Of a stretch of 39,639 nucleotides of DNA, positions 23,937 through 32,334 are shown in pieces (position 1 is the stretch's first letter; each line of letters opens with the position of its first letter). This DNA is from Planctomycetota bacterium. GTDB lineage: Bacteria; Planctomycetota; Planctomycetia; Pirellulales; Lacipirellulaceae. The notes beneath the pieces are model-generated. The model worked only from the letters and a program-made list of their open reading frames with translations, was not told the origin of the DNA and did no database searches. A program made the position numbers and the translations under genes. The stretch covers positions 1 to 39,639 of the forward strand of contig JAJRWS010000388.1 in the NCBI GenBank assembly GCA_024276705.1. Reading direction: 5' to 3'.

Positions 23937-25217
23937 TCTGGAATTCTCAAATCGTCCCCGGTAGGCCCACAAGCCGAGTGCCGGGTTGGAGATGAAGAAG
24001 ATCTCTTCTCCATCGGGCATGGTATTCATCCCATCCTTGAGCTGCTGGGGATCGTACCGCCGCAACATCGGTTCCAGCTCTCCGTATTGAAAATTCACGC
24101 CCTCGATCTCTTCGCGTGTCAACTGGCCCGGACAGTAGGTGATACGGAAACGGCCTTCGGACGAACCGTGAATCAAATGGGCCGCCGCGCTGAGGTTTTG
24201 TCGCAACTCCTCGTCCCGCTCGACGGCGGCCAGGATCTCGGGCGTTTTCAAGTATCCGTATTTGCGGATGAGCCGGTCGATCTGGGCATCTTCACCAAAT
24301 TCTTGAACTCCCGGAGCGAGTACGATCAGTTCGCCTCCGTCGGCAATCGCCATGCGCGTACGATAGACGCTCTTGTTTCCCAGCCAGGTGCTCTTGAATT
24401 CCGCCGGATCGAGATAAACAACCACTTTGGTCAGCGGCGCATCGAGCATTTCGAAGTTGACCTGCAACGACAGTTCCGCCGCCCGTTCGAAGCATTCCCG
24501 ATCGTCGCCCACAAACAGGCCTTTCACTTCCAACTGGCCCTCGGCATTGGCCGCAACCACGGTGTGAACGTAGACGATGGGCAGGTCGCTGGCAAAATGC
24601 GCGCTGGCATAGTCGAGCACGCTACGTACGGGTGTATCAGCCCTGCCCATGATGCGTTCCATGCCATGGACGGCGCCCAGGAAATGGCTTCGGTGAATCC
24701 CCTTCGGCCCTCCGGTTCCCACGAAGATGTTTTTGTTGTAATTGGCCATGCCAATCACTTCGTGCGGGACGACCTGGCCAAGCGACAAGATCAGGTCATG
24801 CCCGCCCTGGGCAATCAACGTGGCCACCTGGGCGGGCCAATCGTAGTCGATCTTTCCTTCCGACACTTCCCGTAAAAAATCGGCCGGAACCGTTCCCAGC
24901 GTGTGAATCCCGTGGCGCCAGTCGTGCTCTCGAAACAACCCTTTGGGCACATCCCCGAACATGCCGCCAATTTGTTCGCCGGTCATTGGCGTATGCGTAC
25001 CCAGGGCCGGCAGGATGTCGACCAGCGCGTCGCCGTAATGCTGCCAGGCGTAACGAGTCAGATCTCCCGCGAAGGAATGGAGCCGGGTGGCATCGGGCGG
25101 CACGGCCAACACACGTTTGCGCGGACCAAGCTTTTCCAATGCCGTCGTAAGCCCTTCCTGGAGCGCGGTGGCATCCAGGCAGTCCGTCTCCGAGCCGCGG
25201 CTGAAATAAAGCATCAA
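23916..25217 (-). CDS. LarA-type (nickel-pincer nucleotide) racemase/epimerase
   Basis: A 433-aa protein of the lactate racemase (DUF2088/LarA) superfamily, which uses a nickel-pincer nucleotide to shift hydride at the alpha carbon of 2-hydroxy acids. The spacing of key residues fits LarA: D42 and R45 ('PPDATRLHS'), H75 ('GTHTPMTG'), H152 ('VPHEV'), K162 and H178, with H152-K162 10 apart and H152-H178 26 apart, as I recall for L. plantarum LarA H174, K184, H200. LarB/C/E cofactor-synthesis genes are not in the window. The context of an aldonate oxidoreductase, sugar kinase and gnd favours an aldonate epimerase over lactate racemase. Confidence 0.8.
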   Translation of the reverse strand: MMLYFSRGSETDCLDATALQEGLTTALEKLGPRKRVLAVPPDATRLHSFAGDLTRYAWQHYGDALVDILPALGTHTPMTGEQIGGMFGDVPKGLFREHDWRHGIHTLGTVPADFLREVSEGKIDYDWPAQVATLIAQGGHDLILSLGQVVPHEVIGMANYNKNIFVGTGGPKGIHRSHFLGAVHGMERIMGRADTPVRSVLDYASAHFASDLPIVYVHTVVAANAEGQLEVKGLFVGDDRECFERAAELSLQVNFEMLDAPLTKVVVYLDPAEFKSTWLGNKSVYRTRMAIADGGELIVLAPGVQEFGEDAQIDRLIRKYGYLKTPEILAAVERDEELRQNLSAAAHLIHGSSEGRFRITYCPGQLTREEIEGVNFQYGELEPMLRRYDPQQLKDGMNTMPDGEEIFFISNPALGLWAYRGRFENSRSPKNGR

Positions 25218-25352
25218 TAGCCTCTACTTTGGTGGATGAAGCCGACCTGGCAGCCTCTTACTCGTGGCGATACCCCTGGCAGGCGGTTTTCCCACTTGCC
25301 CCTGGTGGTTTGCCATTGGGTAAATTTGGAAGCATGGGGCATGGTTCTAACT
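25218..25352. repeat. Spacer with a partial hairpin-element match
   Basis: GATGAAGCCGACC at about 25233-25245 matches one arm of the element at 6025-6119, but no good second arm is visible. Nothing else is recognised in this gap. Confidence 0.35.
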
Positions 25353-26489
25353 TCAACGATCGACGCGCGTGTTGCCTTCCCAGATTTTCCAGACCTGCTC
25401 TTCGTCCGCGGGCTGGCCGTAGTCGGTCAACATGGTGGTTGCCAGCGCACCGGTCGCCCAACCGAAACGAAGCCAGTTCAAGGGCATCATTTGGCGCAGC
25501 ACGGCGTAGAGCATCCCGCCCACGTAACCGTCGCCACCTCCAATCCGGTCAAGCACGACAATTTCGCGAGGCTCTTCGACATACCACTGGCCAGCAGCCG
25601 ATAGAATCGCTCCCCACCGGTGGCAATTCGCGTTGACCACCTGCCGCAACGTGGTGGCAAAAGCCGTGGCGTGCGGAAATGCCTCACTAACCCGTTGGAT
25701 CATTTTCTTGAAATCTTCGATTTTTTCCACCAGTTTCTTGCCACCTGCCTCCGGCCCCTCGATACCCAGACAGAGCTGAAAATCTTCTTCGTTGCCTACC
25801 AGGATATCGGCGGCGGTGGCAATTTCGGTGAAAATCTCGCCCAACTGAGTTTCGCGATTTTTCCAGAACGTGGCGCGGTGGTTCAGGTCGAACGACACCC
25901 GTGTGCCATGTTTTTTCGCCGCCCGGGCAAGCTCCAGGCAGAAGGTGCCGGTTTCCGGGGAAAGAGCAGCGATCAAACCGGACAAATGAATAATTTGCAC
26001 CCCTTCCTGGCCGAAAATGCGTTCCAGGTCGAAATCCTTGACGTTCAACGTGCGCCCCACTTCGCCGGCGCGATCATTAAAGACGCGAGGGCCGCGGCTG
26101 CCGCAACCGCTGTCGGCCAGATTGATCTGATGCCGATAACCCCAGGGACCTCCCTGGTCGAGCTCCGGACCTTCGTAGTCCAAGTGGCGGCTGGCCAGGT
26201 CGTCTTGAATGAACCGGGCGATGGGACTGCCTTTGACAAAAGTGGTCAGCACCTTGGCCGACAAACCCAGGTAAGAAGAAACGGAGGCCACGTTCGATTC
26301 GGCACTGGTCGCCTGCAGCATCAAGGGGCCGCCGGTATGCATCGGTTGGCCCTGGGCAGGGGTGAGCCGGGTGCCCATGCTGGTCGGGACCAGCAGGCTG
26401 TATTTGCAATCCTGCCGCAACGGGAGGGTTCCATCGTTGCGTGGGTCCTCGCGCGGGTCGTCGACGCCCGGCTTCGTATGGTCGGCCAT
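25353..26489 (-). CDS. PfkB-family sugar kinase (2-keto-3-deoxygluconate kinase-like)
   Basis: A 378-aa ribokinase-fold kinase. The C-terminal signature 'DRIGGGDGYVGG' at 314-325 carries the catalytic base D320. 'DRxGGGD' rather than 'DTxGAGD' is typical of KDG kinases. Other core parts are 'IHLSGLIAAL', 'VSFDLNHRATFW' and 'ILVGNEEDF'. The first 40 or so residues are not conserved. The ATG at 26489 is preferred over the frame start at 26534. The gene lies upstream of the LarA-type and SDR genes on the same strand, so it likely phosphorylates KDG or an aldonate in hexuronate breakdown. Gluconate as substrate is an open alternative. Confidence 0.75.
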   Translation of the reverse strand: MADHTKPGVDDPREDPRNDGTLPLRQDCKYSLLVPTSMGTRLTPAQGQPMHTGGPLMLQATSAESNVASVSSYLGLSAKVLTTFVKGSPIARFIQDDLASRHLDYEGPELDQGGPWGYRHQINLADSGCGSRGPRVFNDRAGEVGRTLNVKDFDLERIFGQEGVQIIHLSGLIAALSPETGTFCLELARAAKKHGTRVSFDLNHRATFWKNRETQLGEIFTEIATAADILVGNEEDFQLCLGIEGPEAGGKKLVEKIEDFKKMIQRVSEAFPHATAFATTLRQVVNANCHRWGAILSAAGQWYVEEPREIVVLDRIGGGDGYVGGMLYAVLRQMMPLNWLRFGWATGALATTMLTDYGQPADEEQVWKIWEGNTRVDR

Positions 26490-26606
26490 TGAATACTCCC
26501 TGTGGATAGATCGTTTCCTGTTAGGTGGGGTCATGAAAGACGAGCGGTAAGCTCTAACCAGAAGGGAAATGCCCGGATGGAGGGGCGGCGGGGCTGGCTA
26601 AAGCGG

Positions 26607-26636
26607 CCACACGGCGAGCTGAAAAACTCGCTGTGG
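26607..26636. other. Imperfect hairpin between kinase and PQQ-like genes
   Basis: CCACA-(CG)-GCGAG pairs with CTCGCTGTGG around an 8-nt loop. No T-tract follows on either strand, so a palindromic repeat is as likely as a terminator. The rest of 26490-26726 shows nothing recognisable. Confidence 0.4.
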
Positions 26637-26726
26637 AAGTTCCTCTGGTCCTCGCCTCTTACGATAACCAAATCGAACCGTTTGCGGGAGGTCTGAATTC
26701 CACCAGATTCTGAAAAATGCCCTGAT

Positions 26727-28022
26727 TTACTGGCCGAGACAGTAGAGGCACTGGTTCGATCGGATGAGCAACCGGTTGCCGGCGATTGCCGGGCTGCCGT
26801 TGAAAATGCTCTCGTCGAGTGGACCGTTGTGGGCAAGTAACTCGAACTCGGGCCGCGCGGCCAGGACGTAGGTGCCTTTCTCGCGGCTGACGATGTAAAT
26901 TTTCCCATCCGCAATCACCGGCGAGGCGTAGATACGGCCGGGACGAGGTTTAATTCGCTTTTTATAGACCACTTCGCCAGTCTTGGCGTCAGCGCAAAAT
27001 GCCGTTCCCTGCTGTTCGTGGACCCAGTAGAGATAACCCTGGTGATAAATGGGCGACGATACGTTCGAGCCTTTATTGATGAGCCATTTACGACGCGTTT
27101 CCGTCACATCGCCACGCCCGCCCGCTGCAACCGCCAAGGCCGAACCTTTCCTGGCCCCGATGGCATAAACGATCCCATCGTGCGCAATCGGACTGGGACA
27201 GACATAGTCCTTGAAGCTGTCGCAAGTCCATAGTTCTTCACCGGTAGCCGGATCGAAGGCACGCAAACGGTTCTTGATACTTACGACCAATTCCGCCGAA
27301 GCCCCCGGCACCTCGACCAGCACGGGCGTATTCCAGGAGTCGTCGATCCCCTCGGCCCGCCATACCTGCTGGCCGGTTCTTTTGTCCAGTCCCACCAGCG
27401 CGCCACTCTCAACGCTCGCATTGAGAATCACCAGATCCCCGGCAAGAACGGGCGACGTGCCACTGCCCCAGTTGTGCGTCTTTGTGCCGACACTCGTCTG
27501 CCAAAGTGGTTTACCAGCGAGTGAAACCGCGCCGGCTCCCGAGCTGCCAAAGAAGTAAAAGAGCGACTCGCCGTCGGTAGCCAACGTACTCGAGGCGTAG
27601 CCATGCAGTGCCTGGAAGCCCTGATACTCGTGGATCGGTTCCGTGGGCTTGAATGTATGCTGCCAAACCACCTGGCCATTGGCTAGGTCGACACAGAGAA
27701 GGTGCCGTTTGAGCGCTGTCTCGTCTCCCGGTTCATCCTCGTTCAGGCCGTAACCACTGTAGCAGGTCAGGTAAGCGCGATCTCCCAGCACAATCGGACT
27801 GGAGGCACCATAGCCGGGCATGGGAGTTTTCCATACAATATTATCAGTTGGACTCCACTCGGTCGGCACACCGCGGGCATCGTGGGTGACCCCGCTACCA
27901 TCGGGTCCACGGAATTGGGGCCAGTCCGCGGCGAGACCATCTTCGGCAAGCCAACTGAGTGCCCAACCGAGTGAAAGCAGAGCAAGCAGCACGAACAGAC
28001 CACGGTGGAGTGAATGTTGCAT
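26727..28022 (-). CDS. Exported PQQ-like beta-propeller protein
   Basis: A 431-aa protein with a signal peptide (about 1-31, 'LFVLLALLSLGWALSWLA'). The mature part begins 'ADWPQFRGPDGSG', the blade signature common in planctomycete secreted propellers. Repeated blades such as 'VCVDLANGQVVWQ', 'VGLDKRTGQQVWR', 'RAFDPATGEELWT' and 'FCADAKTGEVVYKK' follow. No PQQ-dehydrogenase active-site residues are apparent, so this is probably a binding or assembly scaffold rather than an enzyme. It is divergent from the next PQQ-like gene across 183 bp, where both promoters should lie. Confidence 0.85.
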   Translation of the reverse strand: MQHSLHRGLFVLLALLSLGWALSWLAEDGLAADWPQFRGPDGSGVTHDARGVPTEWSPTDNIVWKTPMPGYGASSPIVLGDRAYLTCYSGYGLNEDEPGDETALKRHLLCVDLANGQVVWQHTFKPTEPIHEYQGFQALHGYASSTLATDGESLFYFFGSSGAGAVSLAGKPLWQTSVGTKTHNWGSGTSPVLAGDLVILNASVESGALVGLDKRTGQQVWRAEGIDDSWNTPVLVEVPGASAELVVSIKNRLRAFDPATGEELWTCDSFKDYVCPSPIAHDGIVYAIGARKGSALAVAAGGRGDVTETRRKWLINKGSNVSSPIYHQGYLYWVHEQQGTAFCADAKTGEVVYKKRIKPRPGRIYASPVIADGKIYIVSREKGTYVLAARPEFELLAHNGPLDESIFNGSPAIAGNRLLIRSNQCLYCLGQ

Positions 28023-28205
28023 GATTTATCCCTCGTGTGAATATACGACCGATATACGGAACGGCCATGAGACCCTGTCCTGTTGTACCCGTTTCCCAAC
28101 CAACTTGTCCAGGTTCGCCAAAACTGGCTAAGGCTTTGCGAGTCGAATAATTAGCCTTCCTTAGGCCACCTGCTCTGCCGGTGGTACCTGACTTGATAAT
28201 ACCTG
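28023..28205. promoter_or_regulatory. Divergent intergenic region between two PQQ-like genes
   Basis: The genes on both sides point outward, so both promoters are expected here. A near-direct repeat, TATACGACCGATATACGG, is visible at about 28042-28059. I cannot assign -35/-10 boxes with confidence. Confidence 0.35.
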
Positions 28206-29711
28206 ATGTCTGGTCCCATGAAAATTCGATGGTCCAATCTGCTACTCCCCGGATTGCTGGCGGTACTCGGAGCCTGGCTGATCGTGGCGTGGCTGGGTAC
28301 AGGGTCGTTGGGTAATTTACAAATTCGCGTCCCAGGCATGGACCTTCCCGCTGGCGGCAGTGGTTCAAGCCAGGAGGCCCTGCCACCGCCCGTGGCCGGC
28401 AAGACGATCCGGGGCGACGGCCAACCGGCGGACCTGGCCGGCAGTTGGCCCTGGTTCCGCGGCCCCAGGCACGATGGCATCTGCCACGACATGTTCCGAT
28501 TGGCCCGATCGTGGCCCGAGTCAGGACCGGCCCTCCTCTGGACCGTTGAAATGGGAGAGGGCTACGCCAGCCCGGCGATCCACGACGGCTGCGCCTATGT
28601 TCTGGACTACGACGAGCAAGCCAAAGCCGACACGATGCGCTGCTTGTCACTTGCCGATGGGCGGGAAGTCTGGCGCAACAGCTACCCGATTCTCGTCACT
28701 CGCAATCATGGCATGTCCCGCACGGTACCAGCCATCATCGATGACTGCGTCATTTCGCTCGGCCCACGTTGCCACGTGGCCTGCTGGGATACCAAGACCG
28801 GCGACTGCCGCTGGTTGGTCGACCTGGCCGGGCAGTACGGCGCCACGGTACCGCGGTGGTACGCGGGCCAGTGTCCGCTGATCGACCGCCAGCAACTGGT
28901 TCTGGCTCCATGCGGCGAGTCGATGCTGATCGCCTTGGATCCCAAGACCGGCAGCCTGCTCTGGAAGAGCCCCAACCCCCGTGGCTGGCGCATGACCCAT
29001 GCCTCGATCGTGCCGATGGAATTTCAAGGACGCCGCACCTATGTCTACTGCGGCAGTGGCGGCGTGGCCGGTATCGACGCGGAGGATGGAACATTGCTCT
29101 GGGACAGCACTGCATGGCCAGAGCAATTTGCCACCAGCCCTTCCCCCGTGCCGCTACCCGATGGCCGCATTTTCCTGTCGAGCGGCTACAACAGCAAAGT
29201 GGGCAGCCTCATGCTACAGTTGCGGAAAAAGGTGTCAGGAACCTTTTCTCCCCAAACAGTGCGGAAAAAGGAGAATGAATCCTTTTCTGAGAAAAGGTTC
29301 CTGGCACCTTTTTCCGCGGAAGTCGCTTTTCGTCTGACCCCCAAACAGTTCAATTCGGAACAGCAAACGCCCATCTACTTCGACGGACACCTGTTTGCCG
29401 TTCGTAAGCGGGGTGGCGGCCAACTGGTCTGCATGGATCTGGCAGGGGACGAGCTCTGGAACAGCGGCTCGGACCGTTTTGGCCACGGTCCCTACATGAT
29501 CGCGGACGGCTTGATCCTGGCCATGGACAATCGGGGAAAACTCACGATGGCCGAAGCTACTTCCGCCCATTACCGGCGTCTCGGCCAGTGGACCGTTTTT
29601 CAGGATGGTCACGACGCCTGGGGCCCCATGGCGTTGGCCGACGGCCGGTTGATTGTCCGGGATATGACCCGAATGGCATGTCTCGATATCGGCGCGAAAT
29701 CGGATAAATGA
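28206..29711 (+). CDS. PQQ-like beta-propeller protein carrying an in-frame palindrome
   Basis: A 501-aa membrane-anchored or exported protein; 'LLLPGLLAVLGAWLIVAWLG' near residues 12-31 is the signal or anchor. The propeller starts near 'SWPWFRGPRHDGI', with blades including 'RCLSLADGREVWR', 'ACWDTKTGDCRWL' and 'IALDPKTGSLLWK'. A 96-bp palindromic element (29223-29318) adds exactly 32 codons between 'GSLMLQL' and 'EVAFRLTP' without breaking the frame. An alternative ATG at 28218 ('MKIRWSN') is equally plausible. The stop overlaps the start of the esterase gene (ATGA). Confidence 0.85.
   Translation: MSGPMKIRWSNLLLPGLLAVLGAWLIVAWLGTGSLGNLQIRVPGMDLPAGGSGSSQEALPPPVAGKTIRGDGQPADLAGSWPWFRGPRHDGICHDMFRLARSWPESGPALLWTVEMGEGYASPAIHDGCAYVLDYDEQAKADTMRCLSLADGREVWRNSYPILVTRNHGMSRTVPAIIDDCVISLGPRCHVACWDTKTGDCRWLVDLAGQYGATVPRWYAGQCPLIDRQQLVLAPCGESMLIALDPKTGSLLWKSPNPRGWRMTHASIVPMEFQGRRTYVYCGSGGVAGIDAEDGTLLWDSTAWPEQFATSPSPVPLPDGRIFLSSGYNSKVGSLMLQLRKKVSGTFSPQTVRKKENESFSEKRFLAPFSAEVAFRLTPKQFNSEQQTPIYFDGHLFAVRKRGGGQLVCMDLAGDELWNSGSDRFGHGPYMIADGLILAMDNRGKLTMAEATSAHYRRLGQWTVFQDGHDAWGPMALADGRLIVRDMTRMACLDIGAKSDK
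29223..29318. repeat. Palindromic REP-like element inserted in frame in a PQQ-like gene
   Basis: 29-nt arms (29223-29251 and 29290-29318) match with one mismatch, around a 38-nt loop that itself holds a smaller palindrome (AAAAGGA...TCCTTTT). The arm core GGTGTCAGGAACC shares AAAAAGGTGTC with the REPs at 13533 and 13717. Total length is 96 bp, or 32 codons. Confidence 0.92.
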
Positions 29712-30625
29712 TCTTGGGACCGGGCGACCATCAACGTGAGGTATCTTCGGAAGGTGCGGACAGGATCTATCTGGTGCACGCGCCCCGACAGTACGACGGC
29801 GCGACCCGACTTCCCGTCGTGGTGGTGCTGCACGGCGGCGGCGGTTCCGCCTCGTTTGCACGACGCGTCCATGGCTGGCCCAAATTGTCGGAACACGAAG
29901 GTTGTTTGCTTGTCTTTCCCGAAGGGTCGCTCGAGGATCCGTCCCGTCCCGCGGACGTTCGTGGGAACCCGCGACTCTGGAACGATGGCAGCCGTCGCAG
30001 TGCCGTTGCCCGGCGCAACGTGGATGACATCGGCTACCTGGCCGCTGTGCTGGATGACCTGCAGGCGAACTTTGCCATCGACCCGAATCGTATCTTTGTG
30101 ACCGGTTTTTCCAACGGCGCATCGATGGCATTTCGCGTGGGAGTCGAACTGGCCAACCGGGTCGCGGCGATCGCGCCCGTTTCGGGACATCTCTGCCTTG
30201 CGGACCCGCAGCCAGCTCGGCCCCTGTCGATGCTCACCATCGCGGGCCTGGCCGATCCGATCAATCCGATCGCTGGGGGCCCCGTTGAGTCTCCCTGGGG
30301 CACTCGCCGCTGGAAACCACCCATGGTCGAATCGATCCACGCGTGGGCTCGTTTGATCGGAGCATCTCTACAGCCCACTTGGATGGACGACACGGACGGT
30401 GTGAAGCGGGTCCGCTATGGACCGGGAAAATCGGGATGCGACCTCTGGTGGTATACGATCGAAGGCCAGGGGCATGAATGGCCCGGCGCTCGGAGGACTT
30501 TGCCACGCAGTATCTCCGGTCCACAAACCGACAAACTTAATGCGACTCAAGTCGTCTGGGATTTTTTCGCCAACACCTCCACGCCAAGCCCAAAGCGGCT
30601 TCCAGGTTTTCCCGGCCAAAGATAA
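29708..30625 (+). CDS. Alpha/beta-hydrolase esterase (PHB depolymerase/feruloyl esterase-like)
   Basis: A 305-aa esterase of the LpqC/PHB-depolymerase type. Motifs are 'VVLHGGGGS' (oxyanion region, 40-48), nucleophile S135 in 'GFSNGASM', D183 in 'GLADPINP' and H256 in 'GQGHEWPG'. It would hydrolyse ester bonds of a polyester or of feruloyl or acetyl groups on plant polysaccharide. No signal peptide is visible, which is unusual for this family; an upstream start is blocked by the overlapping PQQ-like gene. It is translationally coupled to that gene (4-nt ATGA overlap). Confidence 0.85.
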   Translation: MILGPGDHQREVSSEGADRIYLVHAPRQYDGATRLPVVVVLHGGGGSASFARRVHGWPKLSEHEGCLLVFPEGSLEDPSRPADVRGNPRLWNDGSRRSAVARRNVDDIGYLAAVLDDLQANFAIDPNRIFVTGFSNGASMAFRVGVELANRVAAIAPVSGHLCLADPQPARPLSMLTIAGLADPINPIAGGPVESPWGTRRWKPPMVESIHAWARLIGASLQPTWMDDTDGVKRVRYGPGKSGCDLWWYTIEGQGHEWPGARRTLPRSISGPQTDKLNATQVVWDFFANTSTPSPKRLPGFPGQR

Positions 30626-30854
30626 TGGTTGAAGCAGGTTTTTCTGAAGGCTCGGACAAATCCCAAGAAGGCCAATGGTTCCATTCGAGTACGACAAAAC
30701 GGCAGAGCCTGATGGGTACTCACCAGCAGAGCTGGTGGTTTACGGACCGAAAATTATTTTTGAGACGTTCCTAAAAACCTGATTTTAGCATAAGATGCAG
30801 AGGTTAAGGTTCCCTCCACTAGCCTGACTCAGGTCGACCGACCCTTCCGTTCGC
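30626..30854. other. Intergenic region with CACCAGC/GCTGGTG hairpin
   Basis: A perfect 7-bp stem with an AGA loop lies at 30721-30737. It could be another REP-type palindrome or a weak terminator after the esterase; no strong T-run follows directly. No gene is seen here. Confidence 0.45.
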
Positions 30855-31940
30855 ATGACAAATCGATCCATCACCGTTGGCCGCTTGCTGATCGCCGCAA
30901 CTCTTTTCATTGCGGCAATCGTGGGGACGTATGCCTTGGTTCGCGTGGTCCCACAAACCGGCCGCCGCAATGAATTGCCGCCTGCTTTTTCACTCGATTT
31001 GAAAGACAAGTTCAGCGTCGATCCGTCTCTGATTCGATTTACCCAAACTGCCGAGATTGCCGCCGGGCTTGAAGAGGTCCGGGCCCTGGCCGTCGGCCCC
31101 GAAAATCGCATCTACGTCGCAGGTGACCGGGCCATTGCCATTTTTCAACCTGACGGCACGCCGCACACCGACATTGCCGTCAAAGGTCAGCCACGCTGCC
31201 TGGCTGTGGGTGGCAACGGCTGGAAGGATCCCGGAAGCCTTTATGTGGGAACGGATCAGGGTATTGAAGTATTCAGTCCCAACGGCGAAGCTCTCGACGC
31301 CTGGCCCGCCGTCAGTGATAAATCGCGGATCACGTCGATCGCCATCGCCAAGGAAAGCGTCTACGCTGCTGACGCGGGTGAAAAGGTCGTGTTGCGTTAC
31401 AGCCCCGAAGGCGAGCTGGTCGGCCGGATCGGCCGCCCGGACCCCGAACGAGAAATGCCCGGCTTTATCATCCCGAGCCATTCGTTTGACGTTGCCATAG
31501 GCCCGGATGACGAGCTTTACGCGGTGAATCCCGGCGCTCGGCGCGTGCAGAGCTATACGCCCGACGGCGAACTCGACAGTTTCTGGGGCACGTCCAACGC
31601 GTCGATCGAAGGCTTTTTTGGCTGCTGCAACCCGGCCCATCTGGCAGTTTTGCCCGATGGGCGGTTCGTGACCTCGGAAAAAGGCATCCCCCGAATCAAA
31701 ATTTACACGCCCCTGGGGGAATTCGACAGCGTTGTGGCGGGCCCCACGGAACTAGGACTCCATGAGACCGCGGCCGGCGACGCGCGCACAAGCAAGGCCA
31801 ACCGTATCTATGATATCGCCACCGACCGGCTCGGCCATGTATTGGTCCTCGATCCGGTCGGCCGATGTGTTCGGGTATTCAGCCCCACCGGCAAGCCCGA
31901 CTCGACGGAAGAGGGCAAGGGACAGGTAAGTAGGAGATAG
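30855..31940 (+). CDS. Membrane-anchored NHL-repeat beta-propeller protein
   Basis: A 361-aa protein with an N-terminal signal anchor (about 8-31, 'VGRLLIAATLFIAAIVGTYAL') and six-bladed NHL-type repeats such as 'VRALAVGPENRIYVAGDRAI', 'VAIGPDDELYAVNPGARRVQ' and 'IATDRLGHVLVLDPVGRCVR'. It should face the periplasm. It begins the redox cluster: a small Cys protein, a Tat ferredoxin and a NapH-like protein follow on the same strand. The last residues ('EEGKGQVSRR') derive from a purine-rich repeat that provides the stop. Specific function is unknown; scaffold or sensor are options. Confidence 0.8.
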   Translation: MTNRSITVGRLLIAATLFIAAIVGTYALVRVVPQTGRRNELPPAFSLDLKDKFSVDPSLIRFTQTAEIAAGLEEVRALAVGPENRIYVAGDRAIAIFQPDGTPHTDIAVKGQPRCLAVGGNGWKDPGSLYVGTDQGIEVFSPNGEALDAWPAVSDKSRITSIAIAKESVYAADAGEKVVLRYSPEGELVGRIGRPDPEREMPGFIIPSHSFDVAIGPDDELYAVNPGARRVQSYTPDGELDSFWGTSNASIEGFFGCCNPAHLAVLPDGRFVTSEKGIPRIKIYTPLGEFDSVVAGPTELGLHETAAGDARTSKANRIYDIATDRLGHVLVLDPVGRCVRVFSPTGKPDSTEEGKGQVSRR

Positions 31941-31950
31941 GGAGAAGGCA

Positions 31951-32175
31951 GTGACTCGACCTCACCGAGACTTGACGACTCGCCGCGAGTGGTTCGCCCG
32001 CTGGGCCCGCGTGTCGATTCTTGCCACGCTCGCCGTTCTCGTCGTGCGTCTGCTCATCCGAGCGCCCGGCGCGATTTGCCGCCGCCCCACCAATCGATGC
32101 AACGATTGCGGCCTGCTCGCCCAATGTGGAACCACACGGGCCATTTTGGCAAGTAAACGCGAGTCACGAGTCTGA
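31951..32175 (+). CDS. Small Tat-like/TM protein with four-Cys motif
   Basis: A 74-aa protein starting at GTG 31951, 10 bp after the NHL gene. The N-terminus 'TTRREWFARWAR' resembles a twin-arginine motif, followed by a hydrophobic segment (about 22-36). The C-terminus carries C43-x6-C50-x2-C53-x5-C59. I recall similar short 'RRxFL...CxxCxxxxxC' proteins next to ferredoxins in other anaerobe or planctomycete clusters, but no function is established. The Cys set could bind an Fe-S cluster or zinc. It would be easily missed because of its size and GTG start. Confidence 0.65.
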   Translation: MTRPHRDLTTRREWFARWARVSILATLAVLVVRLLIRAPGAICRRPTNRCNDCGLLAQCGTTRAILASKRESRV

Positions 32176-32200
32176 CCCCGCAAAGCCTGACCCTGCAAAG
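32171..32200. repeat. Two 15-bp direct repeats (CTGACCCYGCAAAG)
   Basis: Two copies differing at two positions, partly overlapping the stop of the small Cys-protein gene. Confidence 0.6.
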
Positions 32201-32219
32201 CCAATCGCGAAGTCCACTA

Positions 32220-32289
32220 AGAACCTGTCCCAGAACTCCTTGCAGGCATAGTTGGCTAGGACGAATGGCAAGGTTCTGGGACAGGTTCT
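32220..32289. repeat. REP-like palindrome (GAACCTGTCCCAGAAC)
   Basis: Arms 32220-32243 and 32268-32289 are inverted copies differing by a short insertion (AACTCC versus AACC), around a 24-nt loop. It is intergenic, upstream of the Uma2 gene. Design resembles the in-frame elements but the core sequence differs. Confidence 0.85.
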
Positions 32290-32334
32290 AAAGGTTCGAT
32301 TGCCCAGCTCCCTCGGTAAGTGTAGAATAATGCC

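Noticed and set aside
23916-25217. Naming the LarA-type gene as lactate racemase (larA)
   Set aside because: The superfamily has several substrates, and the context of sugar-acid enzymes makes lactate unlikely; no larB/C/E nearby.
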